A stretch of 64,000 nt of DNA from positions 124,001 to 188,000 of the forward strand of contig NZ_JACHZB010000002.1 in assembly GCF_014193255.1 (NCBI RefSeq), read 5' to 3'. The stretch comes from Rhizobium sp. BK196 (lineage in GTDB: Bacteria > Pseudomonadota > Alphaproteobacteria > Rhizobiales > Rhizobiaceae). Positions 47,536-56,701 of this stretch are shown here, piece by piece. Under the pieces are notes generated by a model, which made no database searches, had not been told where the DNA came from, and saw only the letters and a program-made list of their open reading frames with translations. Each line of letters starts with the position of its first letter. Position 1 is the first letter of the stretch. Position numbers and translations under genes: made by a program.

Positions 47536-48636
47536 ATGCATGACAACCGGTTTGCCGTCGTCGCCAAGGCTGGAGACAGGGTCGCAGATCTCTCCACGCC
47601 CCGCCCGATCATCGACGAGGACAAGCTGGCCGCCAACATTTCCCGGGTCCAGTCCTACATGGACCAGCACGGGCTGAATTTCCGCCCGCATATCAAGACC
47701 CATAAGATACCGTCGCTTGCCACGGCCCAGGTGGCGGCCGGCGCCAAGGGCATCAACTGTCAGAAAGTGACGGAAGCCGAGGTCTTTGCCGAAGCCGGTT
47801 TCGAAGACATCCTGATCACCTTCAATATCATCGGAGCCCCGAAGCTCGAACGGCTCGCTGCCCTGAACGATCGCATTTCCGCTCTCAAGGTCGTTGCCGA
47901 CAGCGAAGTTGCGGTCGATGGCCTGTCCGCCCATTTTTCCGGCCGCAAACCGCTGACCGTCCTTATTGAATGCGACACCGGCGGCGCGCGCTGTGGCGTC
48001 CAGACGCCAGAGCAGGCGGCCTCGCTCGGCAAGCGCATCGCTGCCGCTGATGGGCTGACATTCGGCGGTATTCTCACCTATCCGAAGCCGCAATCAGCCG
48101 ATGCCGTCGAAGCTTTCATCCAGGCAACACTGAAACAATTGACGGCCGAGGGCATCGCCTGCCCGATCGTCAGCAATGGCGGCACCCCCAGTCTTTTTAA
48201 CGCGCATCTGGTCAAATCGGCGACGGAGCACCGGGCCGGCACCTATATCTACAATGACCGCCAGATGATCCGGATGGGACATTGCACGCAGGACGATTGC
48301 GCAATGCATGTCGTGGCGACCGTCGTATCGCGGCCGAATGCCGACCGCGCGGTCATTGACGCAGGCTCGAAGGCGCTGACTTCCGATCTTCAGGGCTTTG
48401 CCGATTTCGGCCTGATCGTCGGATATCCCGAGACGAAGATTACCAGCCTCTCGGAAGAGCACGGCGTCGTTGACCTTTCGGCCTGTAGCGGTCAACGGCC
48501 GCAGATCGGCGAAAAGCTCTTCATCATTCCGAACCACACCTGCGTGGTTTCGAACCTGTTCGACACGATGGTCTTCCATCGCAACGGCGTCGTCACGCGC
48601 GTCGAGGACGTCGCCGCGCGCGGGCTCGTCTGGTAA
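47536..48636 (+). CDS. DSD1-like PLP enzyme (D-threonine aldolase/D-serine dehydratase family)
   Basis: This protein has about 366 residues with the start at 47536, one base after the M81 stop; GGAG lies upstream. The N-terminal alanine-racemase-type barrel has the PLP-Lys motif RPHIKTHK. The C-terminal domain has the metal motif NHTC; the His-x-Cys pair is the zinc arrangement I recall for D-serine dehydratase, while D-threonine aldolases have His-x-Asp. It probably acts on a D-configured beta-hydroxy amino acid. The RidA gene nearby would deal with the enamine product. Reaction inferred. Confidence 0.82.
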   Translation: MHDNRFAVVAKAGDRVADLSTPRPIIDEDKLAANISRVQSYMDQHGLNFRPHIKTHKIPSLATAQVAAGAKGINCQKVTEAEVFAEAGFEDILITFNIIGAPKLERLAALNDRISALKVVADSEVAVDGLSAHFSGRKPLTVLIECDTGGARCGVQTPEQAASLGKRIAAADGLTFGGILTYPKPQSADAVEAFIQATLKQLTAEGIACPIVSNGGTPSLFNAHLVKSATEHRAGTYIYNDRQMIRMGHCTQDDCAMHVVATVVSRPNADRAVIDAGSKALTSDLQGFADFGLIVGYPETKITSLSEEHGVVDLSACSGQRPQIGEKLFIIPNHTCVVSNLFDTMVFHRNGVVTRVEDVAARGLVW

Positions 48637-48657
48637 TATCGCCTCGTTGAGACCTCT

Positions 48658-49791
48658 TCAGGCTGTTGCCGGAGCCAAGAGATTCATGTCGATATCGGTG
48701 AGCTCGACGCGGCGTTCGAAGGCCACACCTTCCTCGTCGAAGAGATGGCAATCGGCAGCGTTGATTCCGACGGCGACCGGCGCGTCCGCACGGATGCCGA
48801 CACTACCGGGTAGCATAGCGCAGAAATTCTCCGTTTCACTGCCGAGTGCCGCATAGGCCACGGTGTTTGCGCCAAGCCGTTCAATGACACTCGGCGTAAC
48901 CGTCAGCGAAATGTCGCCAGCGGCGAGCTGGATATGCTCCGGCCTGATACCGAGCGTCATCACCTTGCCGACCATGCCATCGCGGGGCTTCACCGGCAGG
49001 ATTGCCGTCTGGCCGCGATAGTCGATGGTCGCGCTTGCCTCACTTGCGGATATGCAGGTCACGGGTAGGAAATTCATTTTCGGATTGCCGATGAAACCGG
49101 CGACAAACTGGTTGGCGGGCTTGTGGTAGAGCTCGAGCGGAGCGCCGGTCTGGGAAATATTGCCGGCATCCAGCACGACGATGCGGTCGGCCATCGTCAT
49201 GGCTTCCACTTGGTCATGGGTCACATAAATCATCGTCGCCTTCAGCTGCCGGTGCAATTTGGCAAGTTCGATGCGCATGTCGGCGCGAAGGGCGGCATCG
49301 AGGTTGGACAGCGGCTCATCAAACAGGAAGATCTTAGGCTCGCGAACGATGGCGCGGCCGATCGCGACGCGTTGGCGCTGTCCGCCCGAGAGCATGCCGG
49401 GCTTCTGCTGCAGGCGCGTGCCGAGATGCAGGATACGTGCGGCATTCTCGACCTTTGCCTTGAGCTTTTCCTCCTCCATCTTCTCGACGCGCAGCGGAAA
49501 GGCGATGTTTTCGAAAACCGTCATATGCGGATAGAGCGCGTAGGACTGGAAGACCATGGCGATGCCGCGCTTGACCGGTGGCAGGTCGTTGACCCTGACG
49601 CCGTCGATGATGACGTCGCCTTTGCTCGTCGCGTCAAGGCCTGCGATCATGCGCAGGAGCGTAGACTTGCCGCATCCCGAAGGCCCGACGAAGACGACGA
49701 ATTCGCCGTTCCCGACGTCAAGCTCGACGCCTTTGAGAACTTCGTAGTCGCCATAGAATTTTTGAACCTTGTTGAGCTGAAGCTGTCCCAA
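48658..49791 (-). CDS. Sugar ABC transporter ATP-binding protein (MalK/UgpC type)
   Basis: This ATPase has about 377 residues when started at the TTG at 49791 (reads as GQLQLNKVQKFYG); GGAG stands at fair distance upstream. The alternative ATG at 49824 adds 11 residues. Walker [25 protein letters not shown] and FLFDEPLSNLD are present, with the C-terminal regulatory part (LGIRPEHIQL). It is the last gene of the leftward importer unit. Confidence 0.88.
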   Translation of the reverse strand: MGQLQLNKVQKFYGDYEVLKGVELDVGNGEFVVFVGPSGCGKSTLLRMIAGLDATSKGDVIIDGVRVNDLPPVKRGIAMVFQSYALYPHMTVFENIAFPLRVEKMEEEKLKAKVENAARILHLGTRLQQKPGMLSGGQRQRVAIGRAIVREPKIFLFDEPLSNLDAALRADMRIELAKLHRQLKATMIYVTHDQVEAMTMADRIVVLDAGNISQTGAPLELYHKPANQFVAGFIGNPKMNFLPVTCISASEASATIDYRGQTAILPVKPRDGMVGKVMTLGIRPEHIQLAAGDISLTVTPSVIERLGANTVAYAALGSETENFCAMLPGSVGIRADAPVAVGINAADCHLFDEEGVAFERRVELTDIDMNLLAPATA

Positions 49792-49876
49792 AAATCTGTC
49801 TCCGGTCCCGGCCTGAACGCGCATGAATTGGTCGGTGAGGATCGCAGATCGTCAACCTGCGATCCTCGAGATCGGT

Positions 49877-51109
49877 TTACTTGAAAGCTTCGATCTCGCT
49901 GGCAGCTTTCTTGAGGGCGGCTTCAGGCTCAGCCTTACCGGTGACGACGGACTGGATCATCTCGATTATCGAGTTCTGGAAGCCCTTATAATCGGTAAAG
50001 AGCGGCTCCGGACCGCCATAGCTGATGCCCTCGATAAGCGGCTTCCAGTAGGGGTCCTTGGCGACGAACTCGTCGACCTTCTTTGAGGGTCGCAGCGGGG
50101 TGAGGCCGGCGCCGCCCTGCAGTTCGTATTCCGACTGAACATCGGGCGAGGTGATGAACTTGGCGAATTCGATCGCCTTGTCCTCGACGCCCGATCCCTT
50201 GAAGATCGCAAGGCTGTCGGTGATCAGCAGCGTGCCGGGCCCCTTGGCGTCGGGACCGAGCGGCAGCGTCGTGATACCCCAGTTGATCTTCGTCTCCTTC
50301 AGGCGGGTGGCGGCGCCCGATCCTGCCTGGATCATGGCGACCTTGCCGTCGAGGAAGATGGCGCGGACTTCGTTCTGCTCATAGGCGGTCGGGCCCTCTT
50401 CGGCGTAAGCCGAAATATCCTTATAGGCTTTCAGGGCGGCAAGGATCTGCGGGCTGTCGAGCGTGATCTTGCCTTCGGCATCGGTCACGGCACCGTTGTT
50501 GGTGTAAACCCAGTGCATGAACTGATGCATCGTGTTGTCGAAGGTCTTGGCGGACAGACCAAAGCCCGGAATACCGGTCTTTTCCTTGATGGTCTTGGCC
50601 ATCTCGATTTCTTCAGCCCAGGTCTTCGGCGGCTTCTCGGGATCGAGGCCGGCCTGTTTGAAGAGGTCCTTGTTCCAATAAAGCGCCTTGGTGGAGAAGG
50701 CGATCGGCACGCCCCACTGATTGTCCTCGAAGGTGACCGTGTCAACGATGTGCGGATAGTAGCCCTTCTTTTCGTCGTCCGTCATCGGAACGGGGACGAT
50801 GAGGTCGTTCTGCGCGAATTCCTTCAGCGTGCGCGAGCCGACATAGGCCATGGCAACAGGCGTGCCGGCAGCAGCCAGCGTCGTTGCCTTGTCCTGGCAT
50901 TGTGCCCAGCCGACGACTTCCGGTGCGATCTTCCAGCCGGCGTTCTTGGATTCCCATTCCTTGATGTATTTGGTGTGGACCGGATCGATCGTGTCGCCGC
51001 AATAGATCCAGCTGATTTCTTTGTCGGCTGCCTGGGCCGTGACCGCGGTCAATGCCGTGGATCCAAGCAGGGCGAGCGCCATAAGGCCTGTCTTGATGGT
51101 AATGCTCAC
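49877..51109 (-). CDS. Sugar ABC transporter substrate-binding protein (family 1)
   Basis: This binding protein has 410 residues and a signal peptide ending in TAQAAD (about residue 28). Family-1 features include WGVPIAFSTKALYWNKDLFKQAGLDP. It is placed after both permeases, an unusual order, and 85 bases before the ATPase. The genes around it suggest an amino-sugar-containing ligand that GH20 can cleave inside the cell. The ligand is inferred from context. Confidence 0.88.
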   Translation of the reverse strand: MSITIKTGLMALALLGSTALTAVTAQAADKEISWIYCGDTIDPVHTKYIKEWESKNAGWKIAPEVVGWAQCQDKATTLAAAGTPVAMAYVGSRTLKEFAQNDLIVPVPMTDDEKKGYYPHIVDTVTFEDNQWGVPIAFSTKALYWNKDLFKQAGLDPEKPPKTWAEEIEMAKTIKEKTGIPGFGLSAKTFDNTMHQFMHWVYTNNGAVTDAEGKITLDSPQILAALKAYKDISAYAEEGPTAYEQNEVRAIFLDGKVAMIQAGSGAATRLKETKINWGITTLPLGPDAKGPGTLLITDSLAIFKGSGVEDKAIEFAKFITSPDVQSEYELQGGAGLTPLRPSKKVDEFVAKDPYWKPLIEGISYGGPEPLFTDYKGFQNSIIEMIQSVVTGKAEPEAALKKAASEIEAFK

Positions 51110-51158
51110 GTCGTTACTCCCACTTTCTGTGTTAGCTGTTCACTCTTTATTGTTGGTC

Positions 51159-52016
51159 TTATTGTTTCACCGCACCGGCGGTCAGGCCGCCGACGAGATA
51201 GCGCTGAAGGAAGAAGATGACGATCATCGCCGGCGCGATGCCGACGAAGGAGGCCGCCATCAGTTCGTTCCAAATGACCTCCTGCTTGCCGAAGTAAGCG
51301 AAGAGTCCCACCGGCAGGGGCATGTATTCGGTCTTCGAGTTGAAGGTCAGCGCGAAGATGAACTGCTGCGCGTAGGCGCCGATGAAGGTGGTGATCGCGA
51401 CGACGATAATTCCCGGCATCGCAATGGGCAGAATGACGCGACGCAGCGTATAAAAATGGCTGGCGCCATCCATATAAGCCGCTTCGTTGAGTTCCTGCGG
51501 AATGCGGATCATATAAGTTCGCAACAACCAGATCGCCGAGGGGATCAGGAAGGCGACGCCCGGCACGATCATCGCGAGATAGGTATTCAGCACACCCATG
51601 CTGCGCATCAGCCGGAAGAGCGGGATGAGCAGGACGGCGCCGGAGAACATGTTCACCGTCAGGAACGCGCCGAGCAGGATGCCCATGCCCTTGAACTCGA
51701 ACTTCGCGAAAGCGTAGGCCGCCGGGATGACGAGGCAGAGCACGATCACCGTGACGATGATCGAGATGAAGAAGGAGTTGAAGATGTAGCGCCCGAAGCC
51801 CGGCACGCTGATCCACATGGTCCGGTAGGCCTCGAACGAGCCGTTTTCGGGCCAGAAGCGGTAGGGCGAGGAGAAGAGCTGGGCGAGCGGCTTCAGCGAC
51901 ACCAGGAAGCCTTCGACGAAGGGCGACAGCACGAAGAAGAGGAAGAGCGCTATGCCGCAATAGATGAGGATGATTTCCCACCAGCTGTAGCGATCGATCA
52001 TGGGACGGCTGCTCAT
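51159..52016 (-). CDS. Sugar ABC transporter permease (MalG type)
   Basis: This permease has about 285 residues from the ATG at 52016, which overlaps the MalF-type stop as ATGA. The EAA loop is LNEAAYMDGASHFYTLRRVILP and the C-terminus is GGLTAGAVKQ, as in MalG proteins. A longer open frame upstream lies inside the MalF-type gene and is not real. Confidence 0.88.
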   Translation of the reverse strand: MSSRPMIDRYSWWEIILIYCGIALFLFFVLSPFVEGFLVSLKPLAQLFSSPYRFWPENGSFEAYRTMWISVPGFGRYIFNSFFISIIVTVIVLCLVIPAAYAFAKFEFKGMGILLGAFLTVNMFSGAVLLIPLFRLMRSMGVLNTYLAMIVPGVAFLIPSAIWLLRTYMIRIPQELNEAAYMDGASHFYTLRRVILPIAMPGIIVVAITTFIGAYAQQFIFALTFNSKTEYMPLPVGLFAYFGKQEVIWNELMAASFVGIAPAMIVIFFLQRYLVGGLTAGAVKQ

Positions 52017-52897
52017 GCGCGCTTCTCCGGGTTCAAGCGGCGGGTGACACGGAAGTAGGCAAAGCAGAAGAGCGACAGGAAGATGCAGATCAGCACCGCG
52101 CGCGCTGCGCCTTCGCCATATTTCTTCGAACCGATCGCCGTCTGATAGGTGTCGATGATCATCGTCGTCGTTTCGCCGCTTGGACCGCCTTGCGTCAGGA
52201 TCCAGATGATGTCGAAGGAATTGAAGGTTGCAATCAGCGACAGCATCGACATGGTGATGATCGCCGGAACCATCAGCGGCAGCGTGATGCGGCGGAAACG
52301 GTACCAGCGGCCGGCGCCGTCGGTCCATGCTGCTTCGTAGAGGTCCTTCGGGATCGACTGGATCGCGGCGAGGAAGTAGATCGTCACCAGCGGCACGCCG
52401 ATCCAGACGTCTGTGACGATCGTCGCCCAGAAGGCGGTGCTGCCATAGGCGAGGAAGGCGACCGGACCATCGACGAGGCCGAAGCGCTGCAGCAATCCGG
52501 AAATCATTCCGAACTGGCCATTATACATCCAGCCCCACATGAAGATGCCGATGGCCATCGGCACGATCCATGGCGGCATGGTCAGCAGCCGAAACAGCGA
52601 TCGACCCGGCACGGCGGCGTTCAGCATTGCGGCGCCGAATGTGCCGATAATCATCTTCAGGGCGACCGAAAAGAAGGTCCAGATAAAGGTTCGAACAATG
52701 ACTTGCACGAAGGTGGCGTTGAAGATCTTCTCGTAATTGACCCAGCCGACCCAGTTCGTCACCTTGCGCAGCGATGCATCCGTAAACGACAGGATGAATG
52801 TATCGACCAACGGATAGGCGACGATCGCAAGCACATAAAGGACAGCTGGGAGGAGAAGAATCCAGGCGAAGATGACGGCACTTTTCTGAGCACTCAT
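52013..52897 (-). CDS. Sugar ABC transporter permease (MalF type)
   Basis: This permease has 294 residues. A hydrophobic segment at about 9-32 is followed by others, and the EAA loop reads LYEAAWTDGAGRWYRFRRITLP. It follows the oxidoreductase gene by 13 bases and overlaps the MalG-type gene by four. The size matches the short MalF/UgpA class. Confidence 0.88.
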   Translation of the reverse strand: MSAQKSAVIFAWILLLPAVLYVLAIVAYPLVDTFILSFTDASLRKVTNWVGWVNYEKIFNATFVQVIVRTFIWTFFSVALKMIIGTFGAAMLNAAVPGRSLFRLLTMPPWIVPMAIGIFMWGWMYNGQFGMISGLLQRFGLVDGPVAFLAYGSTAFWATIVTDVWIGVPLVTIYFLAAIQSIPKDLYEAAWTDGAGRWYRFRRITLPLMVPAIITMSMLSLIATFNSFDIIWILTQGGPSGETTTMIIDTYQTAIGSKKYGEGAARAVLICIFLSLFCFAYFRVTRRLNPEKRA

Positions 52898-52910
52898 CTT
52901 GCCGGTCTCC

Positions 52911-54068
52911 TCAAGCCGCCCTTGTGTGGAGCGCCTCGTCGAAGCGATCCCAGATGGGACGGAGATCGACGACCGTCTTTTTCATCCTCGCCTCGTCCAT
53001 GGCGAGCGCCAGAATTCCGGCCTCCAATGCGTTCAAGGTCGAGACCGGGAGTTCCAGACCGGTTCGAACGCTTTGGAGAATATCGGCTGCCATCTGCTCG
53101 TCGGCGCCGTAGTGCTGCGACAGTTCAGTCGCGGCATATTTGTTTTCGACGATCTTGTTGCCGGTCAGCTGCTCGTGGACATCAAGATAGCCGCGCACGA
53201 AGTCGCCCTCTGCCATGCCGCGCGAGCCCATGATGGCGAAACGGCGGAACTGGTCGGGAACGTTAAGATTGGTATGGAAATTCATGCCGACGCCATTGGC
53301 GTATTCGACGATCGCCACCTGGTAGTCGATGATGTCGGCGTCGCTGTCGAACACCTTGTCGGACCCCATCCAGCCGCTCGGTTTGCGGTGGAAGAGTTCC
53401 AGATCGTTTATGCCTTCGCGCGCCGGGTCGTTTGCGGGAATGAAGCTCTTGCGGCCGCCGAAGCTTGCGACGCGTTCAGGGCGGGCGCCGACAACGCCAT
53501 TATAAAGGTCGAGGTCGTGGCAGCATTTTTCCAGCATGAAGCTGCCGGAATAGCGCTCATAGCGGCGCCAGTCGCGCATGAAGAAAGCGCCGTGATAGGG
53601 CTCTATATGCTCGGAAGCTTCGATGGAGACGATGTGGCCGAGCTTGCCTTCGGCCTGTATGGCGCGCAGGTCCTTATAAAGCGGCGAGTAGCGCAGCACG
53701 AGACCGACCATCAGCCGCTCATGGCCGAACTTCGCCATCAGATGGGCAAGTTCGATGCTTTCGGCAATCGTCGTCACGATCGGCTTTTCGCAGAAGACCT
53801 TGAGGCCAGCCTCGAGACCGAGGCGGATATGATCGAGATGCATGTGGTTGGGAGAGCCGATCATCAGGAGATCGAGCTTTTCGGAGCCCAGAAGCTCCTG
53901 CGGCGAGCCATAGGCCTTGCCGGCAGAGACGCCCTTTTCCGTCAGTCCGGGAAGTCCCGCAGGATCCGGATCGACGTAACCGACGATCTCGAAGCTGCTG
54001 TCGATCGCCTTGAAGACATAGCCCAGATAGCCAAGCCGGAATCCCAGCCCTATCATTCCCACTTTCAT
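52911..54068 (-). CDS. Gfo/Idh/MocA-family oxidoreductase
   Basis: This oxidoreductase has 385 residues from the ATG at 54068. The N-terminal GLGFRLG is a Rossmann motif, CEKPIVT is near residue 94, and FMLEKCCHDLDLYNGVVG holds the family's Lys/His/Asp catalytic region. It is the first gene of the importer unit. It may oxidise the amino sugar or glycoside at C3, as some family members do before non-hydrolytic cleavage. No strong ribosome-binding site was seen before the ATG. Confidence 0.82.
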   Translation of the reverse strand: MKVGMIGLGFRLGYLGYVFKAIDSSFEIVGYVDPDPAGLPGLTEKGVSAGKAYGSPQELLGSEKLDLLMIGSPNHMHLDHIRLGLEAGLKVFCEKPIVTTIAESIELAHLMAKFGHERLMVGLVLRYSPLYKDLRAIQAEGKLGHIVSIEASEHIEPYHGAFFMRDWRRYERYSGSFMLEKCCHDLDLYNGVVGARPERVASFGGRKSFIPANDPAREGINDLELFHRKPSGWMGSDKVFDSDADIIDYQVAIVEYANGVGMNFHTNLNVPDQFRRFAIMGSRGMAEGDFVRGYLDVHEQLTGNKIVENKYAATELSQHYGADEQMAADILQSVRTGLELPVSTLNALEAGILALAMDEARMKKTVVDLRPIWDRFDEALHTRAA

Positions 54069-54091
54069 GCCAACGATGTTCCCGGTTTCGT

Positions 54092-54102
54092 AATTTATTT
54101 TC
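54092..54102 (-). promoter_or_regulatory. A/T-rich box upstream of the oxidoreductase/importer unit (candidate RpiR site)
   Basis: Minus-strand GAAAATAAATT lies 24-34 bases before the start codon at 54068. It resembles the boxes at 45445 and 45516, and the flanking TTGTC..CAACTT sequence resembles that at 45456-45470. This supports one regulator for both units. Confidence 0.5.
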
Positions 54103-54134
54103 TTCAAGTTGGGACAAAAATCAGAGGGCGTCAA

Positions 54135-54668
54135 CCGAAAACGCGGCTGGATGCGCGTTGATGAAATTGATTTTCATCAGACGCGATATTTGTGCGGTTT
54201 TGCAAGGGGATCGCAAAGATCATGCACGCGGCGTGACGCTGTTTGTCCGCTCGACGCCTCGGGGGCGCAGAGGAGGGCAGAGTTGACCCCTTGTATCGGC
54301 ATCTCATCTTGGGATGTCGTTGGCGAGGAAATCCAGTCGGAGGAAACGGAATTCTTGGCGCCGCCGCTGGAGTTATGACGGCGGTCCAGGTCCCGGGCTG
54401 GTCGAGCTCCAGCAGCACACCTTCCGTCAAATCGGTTTCATCGGGAAAACACGGATCGCACAAACCGATGGCGCCGCTTCGGGCGATAATGTCGCGGGAT
54501 AACTGTCGCGCGGTACCGATTTTCAGCTCGGGTTGCTGAGATCGAGCGGCGCTAAGGAATTGCACCCCTCGCAAGATCATCCACCCGCTCGACGAGCTCC
54601 CCCGGATTGCTGCCACCGGCCTGTTAGAGCCGATGGCGATCGCGATCATATGTCAATAGCTGTGTCGC
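54135..54668. other. Gene-poor stretch, possibly a decayed regulator
   Basis: No credible intact gene lies here. On the minus strand a frame from about 54560 to 54400 reads TARQLSRDIIARSGAIGLCD and so on, a little like the ligand domain of a LysR-type regulator. It has no matching N-terminal HTH. I treat it as a possible remnant only. Confidence 0.35.
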
Positions 54669-55517
54669 TTATCTTGCGCTTTCGGGGAACGCGGGCAGCC
54701 GTGAAACATGGGTGGGATCATGTTGGATGACGAGCGTTGCGTTCAATCCGGCGGTAATCGCCCGGAGGCGTTCCATCGATGCAATCGTGTCGGCGCGGTT
54801 TTCATTAAAGCCCGGCACGCCGTTAGCTACCAGATTATCTTCGAAATGCACAACATCGCCGGAAAGCAGGACCGGCCCCGTCTTTGCAAGCTTTACCAGG
54901 AGCGCGGCTTCCCCTTTGGTATGACCAGGCATCGACAGCATCATCACCGAACCATCGCCGAAGATGTCACGATCGCCGGTCACGAGGTCGAGTTTCGCCT
55001 TGCCGTCTAGCCAGGGTTTGACGAGATCCGGTACGACCGCAAACGGCGGGGGATTGTCGTGAAAAGCCTGCCAATCAGCGGCGCCGATCATAAGCGTGGC
55101 TTTCGGAAAAGTCGCGGCCTGCCCGACATGGTCGAAATGGTTGTGGCTGATGCCGACGGTTGCGATCTGCTCCGGTTTGATGCCGATCTGTTTCAATTGC
55201 ATCGGGATGTCGGTTTTGAGCGAAGCGCCGATCGGCTGATCCTCAGCCGGTGCCTTGCCGATGAGGTTGGCTGGAAGCCCGGTGTCCCACAGAAGGTAGT
55301 CACCGCCATGGCGGATCACGTAGCAACTATCGGTCAGCACCCCCTTCTTACCGGCAGAAGCGAAGGTGTCCGAAAACATCGACAGATCCTTGACGACGAT
55401 GTCGCCGCAATCCAGGCGCCAGAGTTCAACGTCTGGGGCAGCACGTGTCGGCGTGGAGGCGAAGGACAGCGACACGACCGTTACCGCGATCGCAAGGGGA
55501 AAATTGAAGGTCTTCAT
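54669..55517 (-). CDS. Exported metallo-beta-lactamase-fold hydrolase (N-acyl-homoserine lactonase-like)
   Basis: This protein has 282 residues from the ATG at 55517 (AAGGAGAC upstream). It has a signal peptide (LAIAVTVVSLSFASTPTRA, about 7-26). The zinc motif HNHFDHVG (HxHxDH) is present, with later ligands in MPGHTKGE and SGDVVHFED. The whole resembles the AHL-lactonase-like branch of the family, such as AttM, but with a secretion signal. It could open lactones outside the cytoplasm, either quorum signals or sugar lactones. It is divergent from an AraC regulator. Confidence 0.72.
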   Translation of the reverse strand: MKTFNFPLAIAVTVVSLSFASTPTRAAPDVELWRLDCGDIVVKDLSMFSDTFASAGKKGVLTDSCYVIRHGGDYLLWDTGLPANLIGKAPAEDQPIGASLKTDIPMQLKQIGIKPEQIATVGISHNHFDHVGQAATFPKATLMIGAADWQAFHDNPPPFAVVPDLVKPWLDGKAKLDLVTGDRDIFGDGSVMMLSMPGHTKGEAALLVKLAKTGPVLLSGDVVHFEDNLVANGVPGFNENRADTIASMERLRAITAGLNATLVIQHDPTHVSRLPAFPESAR

Positions 55518-55653
55518 GAAGGTCTCCTTGTCTTGAAGATCCTTGTTATGGCGCCCTTCCTGGCATGCTGTGCGCCAGATTTGTGATCGCTTGAGCCCGA
55601 AACGCTCACCCAAGATATTTTTTCTTGCCAAGCCTTCATATAGATTTGCGCTC

Positions 55654-56514
55654 ATGAACATGATGATCCGCGACCGACGTCCCGAGCTTTCCCACCGCCT
55701 GCTCGATCGACTCCGCCCGATGGTGGCGGGAAAGCTCGATGTCGGGATGCATCCTTATGGCGGGCAGCTTTTCGCCTATTGCTGCTTCGACCGAGAGCGG
55801 ATGGCGGCTCTTCGACTTGATTGTCCAATGATCTGCGTCGTGCTCTACGGTCAAAAGGACGTGTGGCTTGGCGATCGCACCCGCTCCTTTACGGCCGGCT
55901 CGCTCTTCATATTGCCTGGTGGCGTGCCGATGGACGTGGTCAACATTCCGGACGATAAAACGGGCGTCTACGCGGCTTTGCGGCTTGACGTGCCCTGCCT
56001 GCCAGAAGGCATCCCACCGCTGTCGATTGCAGAGCGAGCCGGCAGTGCCGTCGATCTCGACTCCGTGCCGCTCAGCGCCGATCTCGTCGAGACGATTGGC
56101 CACGCAGCATCCACGATCGCCGATCTCAGCGTCGGCGAAACGATAAAAAGGCTCAGGCTGACGGAGGTCCTGGCGCTATTGCGCCCACTTGCCGAGGCAC
56201 GACCGCTTTTCAGACAAAGCCTGTCTGACGATATCGCCTGGCTGATCGCGACAGCCCCTTCGCAGGCATGGAACGTGTCTGATGTCGCGGAAAAGCTCGG
56301 GATGGGTGCGTCAACGCTGCGACGCCGATTGGCTATGGACGGCACCTCCTTCCGGGCAATCGTACGGCGCGAGCGTCTGAAGGCTGCCCAACATGCAATC
56401 ACGTCCGGGGCCACGGCAATTGCTGCCGCCGAGGCTGCGGGCTACGTTTCGCGCTCGCACTTTGCTCGCCGGTTTCGCGAAAGTTTTGGGACAAGCCCAA
56501 CGGGGCGGACATAG
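55654..56514 (+). CDS. AraC-family transcriptional regulator
   Basis: This regulator has about 286 residues from the ATG at 55654. The C-terminal part has two HTH units: VSDVAEKLGMGASTLRRRLA and TAIAAAEAAGYVSRSHFARRFRESFGTSP. The N-terminal half is a cupin-like sensor (AGSLFILPGGVPMDVV). It is divergent from the lactonase-like gene with 136 bases between, so it probably controls it. An open frame upstream of 55654 has no support. Confidence 0.85.
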   Translation: MNMMIRDRRPELSHRLLDRLRPMVAGKLDVGMHPYGGQLFAYCCFDRERMAALRLDCPMICVVLYGQKDVWLGDRTRSFTAGSLFILPGGVPMDVVNIPDDKTGVYAALRLDVPCLPEGIPPLSIAERAGSAVDLDSVPLSADLVETIGHAASTIADLSVGETIKRLRLTEVLALLRPLAEARPLFRQSLSDDIAWLIATAPSQAWNVSDVAEKLGMGASTLRRRLAMDGTSFRAIVRRERLKAAQHAITSGATAIAAAEAAGYVSRSHFARRFRESFGTSPTGRT

Positions 56515-56701
56515 CTTATCGACCTCCTCGGGCCTTGGAGCACAGGCCCTTGATGAGGTGGGATGGCCGCCCCTTGGCTGTACGCTCGTCACGAGCGGCA
56601 CCCCGTCATGGTGACGAGGGATGGAACATTTCCTTCCGACGCGGCGTATCCATCCGATTTGATCGTAATCCTGATTTGTCGTGTCATTCATGGAGGAAAT
56701 C

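Noticed and set aside
54135-54649. A 172-residue minus-strand frame as a LysR-type regulator.
   Set aside because: Only a vague likeness to part of the ligand domain, no HTH, and a Pro/Arg-rich tail. It is noted as a possible remnant only.
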